Of a stretch of 64,000 nucleotides of DNA, positions 32,763-41,625 are shown one piece after another (position 1 is the first letter of the stretch; each line of letters begins with the position of its first letter). The stretch spans positions 62,001 through 126,000 of the forward strand of contig JBDWCA010000015.1 of NCBI GenBank assembly GCA_039978075.1. The letters run 5' to 3'. The stretch comes from Anderseniella sp039978075. Lineage in GTDB: Bacteria > Pseudomonadota > Alphaproteobacteria > Rhizobiales > Aestuariivirgaceae. The notes beneath the pieces were generated by a model, which did no database searches, was not told where the DNA came from, and worked only from the letters and a program-made list of their open reading frames with translations. The position numbers and the translations under genes were made by a program.

Positions 32763-33766
32763 CGGCCTGCCTCACGCGGTGAAGGCCTCGTCTCGATCTC
32801 CATCAACAGCCCGCCTGCCCCCATGTCCATGATGTCCTGCGGGCGGACATCAATGCCCGCCAGCACCCGGCCCAGTACCCAGTCAAACCCGTTCAGTTTC
32901 GGCGAACGGGCACAGGACGGCACACCGATAACCGCCTCGTCGTCAAGCGTGCCGAGCAACAAAAGATTGCCGGGATCAACAGGCATGCCCAGGTGCACGA
33001 TCTGACCGCCTGCCGCTTCCAGGCCGGCCGGCACCACATCGCCGCGATCAACAATGGCTGACGCACCAAACACCAGTACCGGATTGTGACCTGACGCCTT
33101 CAACTGGCCTATACCTTCGGACACACCGTCAATTGTGTGCGCGACTTCAACCACATCGCCCAGTGTGCTGCCATGACGCTCGAGCCGATCACGAATGACC
33201 GTCGCCGATTTTTCCAGCAGGGTTACCTTCATGCCCGAAGTGCGGGTCAACACCAGCCCGGCCTTGTGCCGTTTGAACGGCACGACCGACAAAAGTGCAC
33301 CCGACCCGGCCAGCTCCACCGCCTCATCGACGACACTTGCCGGTGCCGAAAACGGTATGATCTTCACGGTCGCCACCATCTGACCTGCCTTGACTGCCTG
33401 GAACGGTGTCAGTGTCGCCAGTGTCACTGCCTCATGCAGCCTGTTGAGCGCCCGCACCAGGCCCGCATCCACCAGCACGATGCCGTCATGGCCGGAATAG
33501 ATGTTGGCCCGCCCGGTTGCCGCCGTCTGCCGGGTTACGCCGTCACCACACACTGCGTCGGCAAGGCATGCGGCAGCTGCATCTTCATGCACATCGTTTT
33601 CCTGAATGCGCGCCGCAAACACCGTTGCAACACCAGCTTCAGTCAATTCGACTACATCAGCTGCAGAAAGAACCCTGCCCTTTTTGAAGCTGATGCCATG
33701 CGCGCGCACCGAATGGGCAAGAATGGCACCCTGCGCCAGGGCAACGTCGATCTCACCGAATGTCAT
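32759..33766 (-). CDS. MoeA-like molybdopterin-binding protein
   Basis: 335 residues. The N-terminal part (AQGAILAHSVRAHGISFKKGRVLSAADVVELTEAGVATVFAA) resembles MoeA domain beginnings. The central-C-terminal part (GHNPVLVFGASAIVDRGDVVPAGLEAAGGQIVHLGMPVDPGNLLLLG) is the MoCF-biosynth-like fold. It lacks the full MoeA domain set and is the form usually encoded beside xdhC genes. A role in handling molybdopterin before insertion into the cox enzyme is likely. It overlaps the xdhC gene upstream and the cytidylyltransferase downstream, 4 nt each. Confidence 0.85.
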   Translation of the reverse strand: MTFGEIDVALAQGAILAHSVRAHGISFKKGRVLSAADVVELTEAGVATVFAARIQENDVHEDAAAACLADAVCGDGVTRQTAATGRANIYSGHDGIVLVDAGLVRALNRLHEAVTLATLTPFQAVKAGQMVATVKIIPFSAPASVVDEAVELAGSGALLSVVPFKRHKAGLVLTRTSGMKVTLLEKSATVIRDRLERHGSTLGDVVEVAHTIDGVSEGIGQLKASGHNPVLVFGASAIVDRGDVVPAGLEAAGGQIVHLGMPVDPGNLLLLGTLDDEAVIGVPSCARSPKLNGFDWVLGRVLAGIDVRPQDIMDMGAGGLLMEIETRPSPREAGR

Positions 33767-34440
33767 CCGTCCAGGCCCAGTCGAAGCGATTTCGTCATCT
33801 CAGCCATGATAGAAATGGCAATCTCCGGCGCACCGCGCGCGCCGATATCCAGACCGACCGGTCCGCAGATGCGCGACGGTTCGACACCAGCCTGCTTGAG
33901 ACGGTCGGTTCGCGCTGTCTGGGTTTTCCTGGATCCCAGCGCGCCAATGTAGAAGCATTCACTTTGAAGCGCCGCAATCAGAGCCGGATCATCCACTTTC
34001 GGATCGTGCGTCAGGGCCAGAAAACCTGTTCGTGCATCAAGACCCACGGTGGGCAACACCTCATCCGGCCAATCCGCATGAAGCGTCACACCGGGGAACC
34101 TGTCTTCAGTGGCAAATGCCCCGCGCGGATCTATCACCGTGATGTCGTAGCCCGCCGCTTTTGCCATCGGTACGATCGCCTGGGCAATATGCACCGCACC
34201 AATAATCACCAGCCTCAGGGCCGGATTATGAATATGGATGAAGAACTCACCCTTTTCCGTTGAAACGACTCCGGATTTGTCAAACCGGAACCCGTTTTCC
34301 AGCGCCTCGGCCAGCGCGTGCTCGTCCGCGTAGCGCTGGGTCACCACCTCCTGTGCGCCAGAGGCAATGTCGGTCACGACTGCTACAGCCAGCCGGTCGG
34401 CGCGCGCCTTTTCCAGTGTTTCGAGAACTGCAATGTCCAT
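33763..34440 (-). CDS. XdhC/CoxI-family protein, Rossmann-domain half
   Basis: 225 residues. The central dinucleotide-binding fold is LVIIGAVHIAQAIVPMAKAAGYDITVIDPR, and the end has GALGSRKTQTARTDRLKQAG and CGPVGLDIGARGAPEIAISIMAEM, the XdhC C-terminal domain signature. XdhC proteins bind molybdenum cofactor, help sulfurate it and hand it to the hydroxylase. Here the N- and C-terminal parts are separate genes, 7 nt apart, as with CoxF/CoxI-like pairs. It is in the middle of the leftward cluster. Confidence 0.88.
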   Translation of the reverse strand: MDIAVLETLEKARADRLAVAVVTDIASGAQEVVTQRYADEHALAEALENGFRFDKSGVVSTEKGEFFIHIHNPALRLVIIGAVHIAQAIVPMAKAAGYDITVIDPRGAFATEDRFPGVTLHADWPDEVLPTVGLDARTGFLALTHDPKVDDPALIAALQSECFYIGALGSRKTQTARTDRLKQAGVEPSRICGPVGLDIGARGAPEIAISIMAEMTKSLRLGLDG

Positions 34441-34447
34441 TAGCGCT

Positions 34448-34777
34448 TCAAGCTCCGGTTACCGGCTCGACGTAAACTCTGATCTTGCCACCGCACGCCA
34501 ATCCAACCTCCCAGGCGGTTTCGTCGGCCACGCCGAACGCCAGAACCTTGCCCGCACCCGTCTCAATAGCGTCCTGCGCTTCGGTAACCACGGCTCCCTC
34601 GACACATCCACCGGACACTGAACCTTCAAAATTACCGTCTGCATCAATTACCAGTTGCGAGCCCACCGGCTGCGGTGCGGATCCCCAGGTCTCGATCACC
34701 GTGGCCAGCGCCACCCTGCGGCCTTCGCGCACCCAGTCATTGGCCGTTTTCAATAGGCTTACATCACTGCTGCTCAT
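34448..34777 (-). CDS. XdhC/CoxI-family protein, N-terminal half
   Basis: 109 residues. RVALATVIETWGSAPQPVGSQLVI, GSVSGGCVEGAVVTEAQDAI and GLACGGKIRVYVEPV make up the complete XdhC_CoxI N-terminal domain, with the conserved Cys residues in SGGCVEG and LACGG. It would cooperate with the Rossmann half encoded next. AGAGGT lies upstream of the ATG, which overlaps the stop of the VWA gene (ATGA); the longer frame start inside that gene is rejected. Confidence 0.88.
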   Translation of the reverse strand: MSSSDVSLLKTANDWVREGRRVALATVIETWGSAPQPVGSQLVIDADGNFEGSVSGGCVEGAVVTEAQDAIETGAGKVLAFGVADETAWEVGLACGGKIRVYVEPVTGA

Positions 34778-36045
34778 GGTCTTACCTCTTCCATATCGCG
34801 CGGGTCGCCGGATTTTATCCATCGTTGCGGATCGTGCGTTTCATTTCGCGAACCTGACAGGACTTCGGCCAGGTCAGCAAGTGTATTCAGAGAGTGGCAG
34901 GGCCGGAATTCGTCCACATGAGGCATGATCGCCCTGATACCGCTGGCACGCGCTTCAAATCCACCATAGCGCAAAAGCGGGTTGAGCCAGACAATTCGTT
35001 TGGCAGAACGGGCCAGTCGCGCCATTTCCGCCTCGAGCATGTCGGCGTCATCGCGGTCCAGCCCATCTGTCATCATCAGCACATGGGCGCCCTGGGCCAG
35101 AACACGGCGGGCCCATTTCCGGTTGAACTCGCGCAAGGTGTGACCAATGCGGGTGCCGCCGGACCAGTCATCCACATTGGAACCAACAAGTTCCATCGCC
35201 TCATCCACATCCCTGCGTTTCAGTTCACGAGTGATGTTGGTCAGCCGCGTTCCAAACACGAACACCTGAACCCGCGAGCGGTCATTGGTCAGCGCATGCA
35301 GGAAGTGCAGGAAAACCCGTGAGTAATTCGCCATCGATCCCGAAATATCCAGCAACACGACCAAAGGCGGTTCGCGTGTCTGACGGGCCTTGTGAGCCAG
35401 GGATGTCATGTTGCCCCCTGCACGAAGTGACCGGCGCATGGTGGCGCGCATATCCACCACGCCTTGCGGCGAAGGTTTGAACCGCCGCATCTTCACTTGC
35501 AGCCGGTTCATGCGCATGCGGGCAATGGCAGCGCGGGCAATGCGTTCTTCCTCCGCACTCATCTGCTCAAAGTCCTTATTGCGTATCACCTCACGTGCAG
35601 ACGATGTAAACTCGCCTTCGAGCTCAACCTCATCCGACGGGCGTTCACGCTCGGATTGCGCATCGTCCTGGTTGAACATGGCTTCCGCCAGCCGCTTGTT
35701 ACCGGCTTTCTTTTTCGCAGGCGCTGTCTCCACCCGCACCTGCTGGAACAGCAACTGCATCAGTTGCTCAACCATTTGCGGCTTGCGCCAGAACACTTCA
35801 AACGCATGGTCAAACAGAGTGGTATGTTCATGCCGTTTCACAAACACCGAGTGCATGATCCAGTAAAAATCGGTCTTGGTCGCCATGCCACCGCCACGCA
35901 CTGCATCAAGCGCATCCAGCACAGCACCGGGCCCTACCGGCAGGCCGGTATCACGCAACACGCGGGCAAAATGCATGATGTTGTCCGGCAGGTGACCTGT
36001 CGGAGGCGGTTTGTTGGAGTTAGCAGGTGTTGGCATCGTTGCCAT
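34774..36045 (-). CDS. CoxE-like VWA-domain protein
   Basis: 423 residues. The N-terminal half is helical and acidic (ERERPSDEVELEGEFTSSAREVI). The C-terminal VWA domain has an intact MIDAS: VVLLDISGSMANYSRVFLHFLHAL, later WSGGTRIGHTLREF and VLMMTDGLDRDD. CoxE partners the MoxR ATPase CoxD in maturation of CO dehydrogenase-type enzymes, where CoxD is needed for assembly of the copper-sulfur-molybdenum site in form I systems. It follows the MoxR gene by 5 nt. Confidence 0.88.
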   Translation of the reverse strand: MATMPTPANSNKPPPTGHLPDNIMHFARVLRDTGLPVGPGAVLDALDAVRGGGMATKTDFYWIMHSVFVKRHEHTTLFDHAFEVFWRKPQMVEQLMQLLFQQVRVETAPAKKKAGNKRLAEAMFNQDDAQSERERPSDEVELEGEFTSSAREVIRNKDFEQMSAEEERIARAAIARMRMNRLQVKMRRFKPSPQGVVDMRATMRRSLRAGGNMTSLAHKARQTREPPLVVLLDISGSMANYSRVFLHFLHALTNDRSRVQVFVFGTRLTNITRELKRRDVDEAMELVGSNVDDWSGGTRIGHTLREFNRKWARRVLAQGAHVLMMTDGLDRDDADMLEAEMARLARSAKRIVWLNPLLRYGGFEARASGIRAIMPHVDEFRPCHSLNTLADLAEVLSGSRNETHDPQRWIKSGDPRDMEEVRP

Positions 36046-36050
36046 GCGCC

Positions 36051-36974
36051 TTACTCGGCTGCGCGTAGGCGGATATCTGACTGTATCTGATCGACCAGCC
36101 GCTTGGCTTCAGAACCTTCCATGCGGGCAATGTCATCCTGGTATTTCAGCAACACACCAAGCGTGTCGTTCACGGTTGCGGGATCTAGCGCTATGGCATT
36201 CAGTTCATTGAGCGCTCCAACCCAGTCCAGGGTTTCAGCAACGCCGGGTGACTTGAACAGGTCCTGGCCGCGCAATGCCTGAATAAAGCCCACGACTTCC
36301 TGGGCCAGGTCATCGCCCACACCCGGTTTGCGCGCCTTGATAATGGCAAGTTCACGTTCAGCCGACGGATACCCGACCCAGTGATACAAACATCGCCGCT
36401 TGAGCGCATCGTGCACTTCGCGAGTGCGGTTGGAGGTGATGATGACGATCGGCGGCTCGTCCGCCTTCACCGTGCCAATTTCGGGAATGGTAATCTGATA
36501 ATCCGACAGCACTTCCAGCAGGAAGGCTTCAAACGCCTCGTCTGTCCGGTCAAGTTCATCGATCAACAGAACTGGGGCGCCGCTCGTATGCGGTTCAAGC
36601 GCCTGCAGCAGCGGTCGCTTGATCAGAAAACGGTCTGAAAAAATGTCCGATTGCAACCGGTCGCGATCATCGACCCCTTCAGCTTCTGCCATGCGGATCT
36701 CGATCATCTGTGCCGAATAGTTCCACTCATAAACGGCTGCAGCCAAGTCAAGCCCTTCATAGCACTGCAACCGGATCAGGTCGCGGCCGAGCACACTGCT
36801 CAGAACCTTGGCTATTTCCGTCTTGCCGACACCCGCCTCGCCTTCGAGGAACAAAGGCCTGCCCATTTTCAACGCCAGATACACCACCGTCGACAGCGGT
36901 CGATCAGCCAGATAGCCATCGCTGGACAGGAGTTCCTGTGTGGCGTCAATGGAAGCAGGTAGTGATTTCTGCAT
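36051..36974 (-). CDS. MoxR-family AAA+ ATPase (CoxD-like)
   Basis: 307 residues. Walker A GEAGVGKTEIAK, Walker B VLLIDELDRTDEAFEAFLLEVL, sensor 1 PPIVIITSNRTREVHDALKRRCLYHW with the Arg finger region, and a C-terminal lid. This is the MoxR branch linked to molybdenum hydroxylase clusters. It probably remodels the CoxL precursor together with the VWA protein. I prefer the ATG of MQKSLPASI; a TTG four codons upstream is possible. An ~80-nt gap separates it from the coxM-like gene upstream. Confidence 0.92.
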   Translation of the reverse strand: MQKSLPASIDATQELLSSDGYLADRPLSTVVYLALKMGRPLFLEGEAGVGKTEIAKVLSSVLGRDLIRLQCYEGLDLAAAVYEWNYSAQMIEIRMAEAEGVDDRDRLQSDIFSDRFLIKRPLLQALEPHTSGAPVLLIDELDRTDEAFEAFLLEVLSDYQITIPEIGTVKADEPPIVIITSNRTREVHDALKRRCLYHWVGYPSAERELAIIKARKPGVGDDLAQEVVGFIQALRGQDLFKSPGVAETLDWVGALNELNAIALDPATVNDTLGVLLKYQDDIARMEGSEAKRLVDQIQSDIRLRAAE

Positions 36975-37055
36975 GCGTTTGCTCAATTTGTGTTGCTCTA
37001 AAAAAACAGTCCGCGAGCACGATACCCGCGGACCGGTATTAATACGGGCAATAGC

Positions 37056-37850
37056 CTACTTTGCAGCAGCAACTGCCCGCTTGGCCATCACGCCCACAAG
37101 GTGTGCACGATACTCGGCGGACGCATGAATATCCTCGTTCATGTCGTCAGCCTTGATCTTCACCTTGGCGATTGCGTCAGCGGAGAAATCTGCTGTCAGT
37201 GCCTTTTCCATTGCCTTTTCACGGTAAGCGGAGCCTTTCGCACCGGTCACTCCGACACGAACACCTTTCTTGCCGAAGTCAGCCACGAACACGCCAACCA
37301 TGGCATAGCGTGATGCCGGGTTCGGGAACTTCGAGTAGGCTGACCTTGCCGGAATTTCGAACTCGATCTGCTTGATGATCTCGTTTGTCCGTAATGCTGT
37401 TTCAAACAGAGACTTGAAGAACTTGTCGGCCTCGATTGTACGGCTGTCCGTAACCACCTTGGCATTCAGCGCCAGCAGGGCTGCAGGATAATCCGCCGCC
37501 GGGTCGGCATTGGCGACCGAACCGCCAATGGTTCCCTTGTGACGCACATGCGGGTCTCCGATCATGCCGGCCAGTGCCGCAAGCGCAGGCACAGCCTTCT
37601 TCAGGTCTGAACTGGAGGCGACTTCCGCATGGGTAGTGCCTGCCTTGATGGTGACCTTGGTCTTGGTCACGCTCACTCCTGAATTGCCCAGACCTGAAAG
37701 ATCGATCACGTCTGTTGGTGAAGCCAAGCGCTGTTTCATGGTCGGGATCAGCGTCATGCCTCCCGACATCAGCTTGCCTTCCTTCTTCGACTTGATCAGC
37801 TTGACCGCATCCGCCAGCTTCTTGGGACGGTGATATTCAAATTCATACAT
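37056..37850 (-). CDS. molybdenum hydroxylase FAD-binding medium subunit (CoxM-like)
   Basis: 264 residues. FAD-binding PCMH fold: the first motif is KLMSGGMTLIPTMKQRL, where form I CoxM has AGGHSLLP. The second is KGTIGGSVANADPAADYPAALLALNA, close to the family TIGG..AHADPA. The C-terminal CO-dehydrogenase flavoprotein domain follows, with RYAMVGVFVADFGKKGVRVGVTGA. It passes electrons from the 2Fe-2S subunit through FAD to the acceptor. AGGAGAA lies upstream of the ATG. It is the third structural gene in S-L-M order. Confidence 0.92.
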   Translation of the reverse strand: MYEFEYHRPKKLADAVKLIKSKKEGKLMSGGMTLIPTMKQRLASPTDVIDLSGLGNSGVSVTKTKVTIKAGTTHAEVASSSDLKKAVPALAALAGMIGDPHVRHKGTIGGSVANADPAADYPAALLALNAKVVTDSRTIEADKFFKSLFETALRTNEIIKQIEFEIPARSAYSKFPNPASRYAMVGVFVADFGKKGVRVGVTGAKGSAYREKAMEKALTADFSADAIAKVKIKADDMNEDIHASAEYRAHLVGVMAKRAVAAAK

Positions 37851-37873
37851 AGGTTTTCTCCTGTCCCTTTGGT

Positions 37874-40237
37874 TTATTCAGCCGCTTCGCGCAGATGCGC
37901 CATGGCGTTCCAGACATTTTGCGGTGTTGCCGGCATTGGCACATCCTTAACACCCAGTGCACTGGTCATCGCATTCATGACCGCAGCCGGTGCCGCGATC
38001 GCCCCTGCTTCACCACAACCCTTGATACCCAGCGGGTTTGACGGGCATTCGGTGTTGGTAAAGCCCAGCTTGAACGATGGCAGATTGTCGGCGCGTGGCA
38101 TGCAGTAATCCATGTACGATCCCGTAAGAAGCTGACCGCCTTCGTCATAGACAACCGCTTCGGTCAATGCCTGACCGATGCCTTGTGCGATGCCGCCATG
38201 GACCTGACCCTCGACAATCATCGGATTGATGACGTTGCCGAAGTCATCCACGGCCACCCAATCGACAATCTCGGTCACACCGGTGTCTGCATCGACTTCC
38301 AGTTCGCAGATATGACAGCCTGCCGGGAAGGTGAAGTTGGTCGGATCGTGGAATGCGCCTTCCTTGAGACCCGGTTCGATTTCAGAGGTCGGGAACTTGT
38401 GCGCCACATAGGCAGACAAGGCCACTTCTCCGAATGCCATCTTCTTGTCGGTACCTTTGACCGAGAAGCTGCCGTCCTTGAACTCGACGTCACTCTCGGA
38501 TGCTTCCATCACATGAGCGGCCACCTTCTTCGCCTTGGCCTCGATCTTGTCGAGCGCCTTGGAAATAGCCGTCATGCCAACCGCGCCCGAGCGCGAACCA
38601 TACGTGCCCATGCCGAACTGAACCTTGTCGGTATCACCGTGAACGATGGCCACCTGATCGGCTGGAATGCCCAGCCGGTCCGATACAAGTTGCGCAAAGG
38701 TTGTCTCATGGCCCTGGCCGTGACTGTGCGACCCGGTGAGGATTTCAACCGTGCCGACCGGGTTCACACGAACTTCGGCCGACTCCCACAATCCGACACC
38801 GGCACCAAGCGACCCCACCGCTGCAGACGGCGCGATACCACAGGCTTCGATATAGTTGGAGAAGCCGATACCGCGCAGTTTGCCCTTGCGAGCCGCGGCG
38901 GCCTTGCGTTTTTCAAAGCCTGCATAATCGATCATCTCCATCGCCTTGTTGAGAGAGGCGTCGAAGTCACCGGCGTCGTAACACATGATGACAGGTGTCT
39001 GATGCGGGAACGACTGGACGAAATTCCTGCGCCGCATTTCAGCCGGATCAATATTGAGTTCGCGCGCTGCTGTTTCGACGAGGCGTTCCACCACATAAGC
39101 CGCTTCCGGTCTGCCGGCGCCGCGATAGGCATCCACCGGCGATGTGTTGGTGTAAACCGCATCCACTTCTGCATAGATGTTGGGGATGTTGTACTGGCCC
39201 GACAACAGCGTTGCATACAGATAGGTCGGCACGGACGACGCAAACGTCGACAGATAAGCACCCATATTGGCAATCGTCTTGGCGCGCAGCCCGGTAATCT
39301 TGCCGTCCTTGTCGGTTGCCAGTTCCGCTCTGGTCACATGATCGCGGCCATTGGCATCCGTCAGGAAGGCTTCCGAGCGGTCTGCAACCCATTTAACCGG
39401 CACGCCGCCGGCACGTTTTGATGCCCACAGGCACACAACTTCTTCAGCATAGATGAAGATCTTGGAGCCAAAACCACCACCCACATCCGGCGCGATCACT
39501 CGCAGTTTGTGTTCTGGTGCCAGTCCTACAAATGCCGAAATGACAAGCCGTGCCACATGCGGGTTCTGGCTGGTGGTGTAGAGCGTGTAGTGGTCTTCGC
39601 CGGCATCATATGAGCCGATTGCGGCACGCGGTTCCATGGCATTTGGCGCTAGCCGGTTATTGGTCAGATCAAGTGTCGTGATATGTGCAGCATTGCTGAA
39701 TGCGGCTTCGGTTGCACCCTTGTCGCCGATTTCCCATTCAAACACTGTGTTCTTGGACGCTACATCATGCACCTGCGGTGCACCGCGTTTCTGCGAGGCA
39801 ACTGGATCGACATTGGCGTCAAGCACCTTGTAGGTCACGTTGATCATTTCGGCAGCTGCTTTTGCCTGCGCCATGGTATGAGCCACAACAACCGCAACCT
39901 GGTCACCGACATGGCGTACCTTGCCTTGCGCCAGCACCGGATGTGGTCCTGCCTTCATCGGCGAGCCGTCCTTGGAATGGATCATCCAGCCGCAGATCAC
40001 ACCGCCGATATTATCAGCCGCAGCGTCCTCACCTGTCAGCACGCACAGGACACCAGGTGCCTTTTCGGCCTTCTTGATATCGATTTTCTTGATCTCTGCA
40101 TGCGCATGTGGTGAGCGCAGAAAATATCCAACTGCCTGGCCCGGCAGATTGATGTCGTCGGTATACCGGCCCTTGCCGGTGATGAAGCGGTGATCTTCCT
40201 TGCGCAGCATGCGCGCGCCAATACCTGTATCACTCAT
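37874..40237 (-). CDS. molybdenum hydroxylase large subunit, form II CoxL-like
   Basis: 787 residues. It is a xanthine-dehydrogenase-family molybdopterin subunit: ARMLRKEDHRFITGKGRYTDDINLPGQ, DVGGGFGSKIFIYAEE, the active-site segment DAYRGAGRPEAAYVVERL, GSHSHGQGHETTFAQLV and the catalytic Glu in IKGCGEAGAIAAPAA. The loop reads AYRGAGR, the form II signature, instead of the AYxCSFR of true form I CO dehydrogenases, so the copper-liganding Cys is missing. The substrate is therefore probably not CO; form II enzymes remain poorly defined. The order S-L-M also fits form II. Confidence 0.93.
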   Translation of the reverse strand: MSDTGIGARMLRKEDHRFITGKGRYTDDINLPGQAVGYFLRSPHAHAEIKKIDIKKAEKAPGVLCVLTGEDAAADNIGGVICGWMIHSKDGSPMKAGPHPVLAQGKVRHVGDQVAVVVAHTMAQAKAAAEMINVTYKVLDANVDPVASQKRGAPQVHDVASKNTVFEWEIGDKGATEAAFSNAAHITTLDLTNNRLAPNAMEPRAAIGSYDAGEDHYTLYTTSQNPHVARLVISAFVGLAPEHKLRVIAPDVGGGFGSKIFIYAEEVVCLWASKRAGGVPVKWVADRSEAFLTDANGRDHVTRAELATDKDGKITGLRAKTIANMGAYLSTFASSVPTYLYATLLSGQYNIPNIYAEVDAVYTNTSPVDAYRGAGRPEAAYVVERLVETAARELNIDPAEMRRRNFVQSFPHQTPVIMCYDAGDFDASLNKAMEMIDYAGFEKRKAAAARKGKLRGIGFSNYIEACGIAPSAAVGSLGAGVGLWESAEVRVNPVGTVEILTGSHSHGQGHETTFAQLVSDRLGIPADQVAIVHGDTDKVQFGMGTYGSRSGAVGMTAISKALDKIEAKAKKVAAHVMEASESDVEFKDGSFSVKGTDKKMAFGEVALSAYVAHKFPTSEIEPGLKEGAFHDPTNFTFPAGCHICELEVDADTGVTEIVDWVAVDDFGNVINPMIVEGQVHGGIAQGIGQALTEAVVYDEGGQLLTGSYMDYCMPRADNLPSFKLGFTNTECPSNPLGIKGCGEAGAIAAPAAVMNAMTSALGVKDVPMPATPQNVWNAMAHLREAAE

Positions 40238-40309
40238 TTGTTCGTGTTTCCTCTAATTCGGTAACCTGTTCCAACCCGGTCTGCGCCACGATAGGGAGAC
40301 CGGCGCGCG

Positions 40310-40774
40310 TTACATCTTGGCAGCGCCTGCCTGGATGGCCTTGACGATGTTGTGATAGCCGGTACAGCGGCAGATATTGCCTTCCAGCTCTTCGCGAATG
40401 GTCTCTTCCTTGAGCTTCTTGCCCTTGCGCTTCACGATATCGATACCCGCCATGATCATGCCGGGTGTACAGAAGCCGCATTGCAGGCCGTGATGTTCGC
40501 GAAAGGCTTCCTGCATGGGATGCAGCTTGCCGTTTGTGGCAAGTCCTTCAACCGTGTTGACTTTTGCGCCGTCACAGGCAACCGCCAGAGCCGTGCACGA
40601 TTTGATGGCTTTACCATCCACGTGTACCACACAAGCTCCGCACTGGCTGGTATCGCAGCCAACGTGTGTGCCCGTTTTTCCAAGATTGCCGCGAATGAAG
40701 TCGACAAGAAGTGTGCGACCTTCCACGTCGCCACAGACTTTTTCGCCGTTCACCGTCATTGATATTGCCGGCAT
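40310..40774 (-). CDS. molybdenum hydroxylase 2Fe-2S small subunit (CoxS-like)
   Basis: 154 residues. Two 2Fe-2S sites are complete: the plant-type ferredoxin cluster GCDTSQCGACVVHVDGKAIKSC and the helical-domain cluster CGFCTPG ... GNICRCTGYHNIVKAI. It carries electrons between the molybdenum site and FAD. GGGAGG lies 6 nt before the ATG, the strongest ribosome-binding site in the cluster, as expected for the first gene. The ~170 bp upstream, shared with the divergent DUF4864 gene, should hold the promoter. Confidence 0.95.
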   Translation of the reverse strand: MPAISMTVNGEKVCGDVEGRTLLVDFIRGNLGKTGTHVGCDTSQCGACVVHVDGKAIKSCTALAVACDGAKVNTVEGLATNGKLHPMQEAFREHHGLQCGFCTPGMIMAGIDIVKRKGKKLKEETIREELEGNICRCTGYHNIVKAIQAGAAKM

Positions 40775-40944
40775 TCAGAACCTCCCTTTGTAATCAAATA
40801 TCCCGCCATGATCCATCTGGCGGCTTTGCCGGGCGCCAGCTTGCGTCAAGCTGCAAGCCAAGGTCAAGCGGTACCACTCATCCTCCGTACGCATTTTGGC
40901 GTATACTGGTCCAACTGACGGAAAACTTGGCGAAAGGGTGGAGT

Positions 40945-41367
40945 ATGTTCGGAAAAATCACAGGCGTCATGATTGTAGTTTCAGGCCTTCTCGCAGGTCT
41001 CCCTGCAGGCCATGCGCAGGAACCCGAGGCACTCAAGTCCATCATCTCGAGCCAGATAGAGGCATTTCGCAAAAACGACGGCGTGACCGCATTCGGCTTC
41101 GCATCCTTGAAGTTGAGATCGATCTTCGGCTCGCCGGACCGTTTCATGGAAATGGTCAGGCGACAGTATGCACCCGTTTACCGACCCGACAATTTCAGCT
41201 TCGGCCAGACCTCTCTCGAGACTGCCGGCCGGCCAGTTCAGATCGTTGACATTGTCGATCAGCAAGGCCGGTCATGGCGAGCCGTATACACATTTGAACA
41301 ACACCCTGACGGCTCGTGGCGCATTGCAAGTGTGCAGCTTGAAATGCTGCCTGGCAGCAGTGTCTGA
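40945..41367 (+). CDS. DUF4864-family secreted protein
   Basis: 140 residues. A signal peptide (MFGKITGVMIVVSGLLAGLPAGHAQ) is followed by one compact domain: IISSQIEAFRKNDGVTAFGFASLKLRSIFGSPDRFMEMVRRQYAPVYRP, then VQIVDIVDQQGRSWRAVYTFEQHPDGSWRIASVQL. This is the DUF4864 pattern, an NTF2-like fold common in Hyphomicrobiales. Function is unknown; it is periplasmic. The ATG at MFGKITG has AGGG upstream and begins the signal peptide; the frame runs 78 codons further upstream without meaning. It is divergent from coxS. Confidence 0.85.
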   Translation: MFGKITGVMIVVSGLLAGLPAGHAQEPEALKSIISSQIEAFRKNDGVTAFGFASLKLRSIFGSPDRFMEMVRRQYAPVYRPDNFSFGQTSLETAGRPVQIVDIVDQQGRSWRAVYTFEQHPDGSWRIASVQLEMLPGSSV

Positions 41368-41625
41368 TATCGGTCACGCCGCAACCATGAGAAAATTGCT
41401 TTGCCGCATGTCTCCAGGCTGGAAAATCGTAGCCGGCCTTTGTGGACTAACGGGTTAAGGCTCCGGTAATCACGCTGACAATTAACGCGATACAGCAACT
41501 TTTCCGCAACCACCCACGCGTATTAATAATCCCTACAAAGATATGTTTTTGCATTTCTTGGCGGCAGACTATCTGGACCTTGAAGGGGTTATCCCCTGAT
41601 TGACAGGTCGTGAAGGGGAATTGAA

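Noticed and set aside
37874..40237. annotation as aerobic CO dehydrogenase (form I)
   Set aside because: The active-site loop is AYRGAGR, not AYxCSFR, and the subunit order is S-L-M; both indicate form II.
40230..40481. 83-residue minus-strand frame overlapping coxS and coxL
   Set aside because: It is out of frame with both strongly supported genes and has no family resemblance.
41387..41458. 23-codon ORF upstream of the GGDEF-EAL gene
   Set aside because: No ribosome-binding site and no support beyond an open frame.
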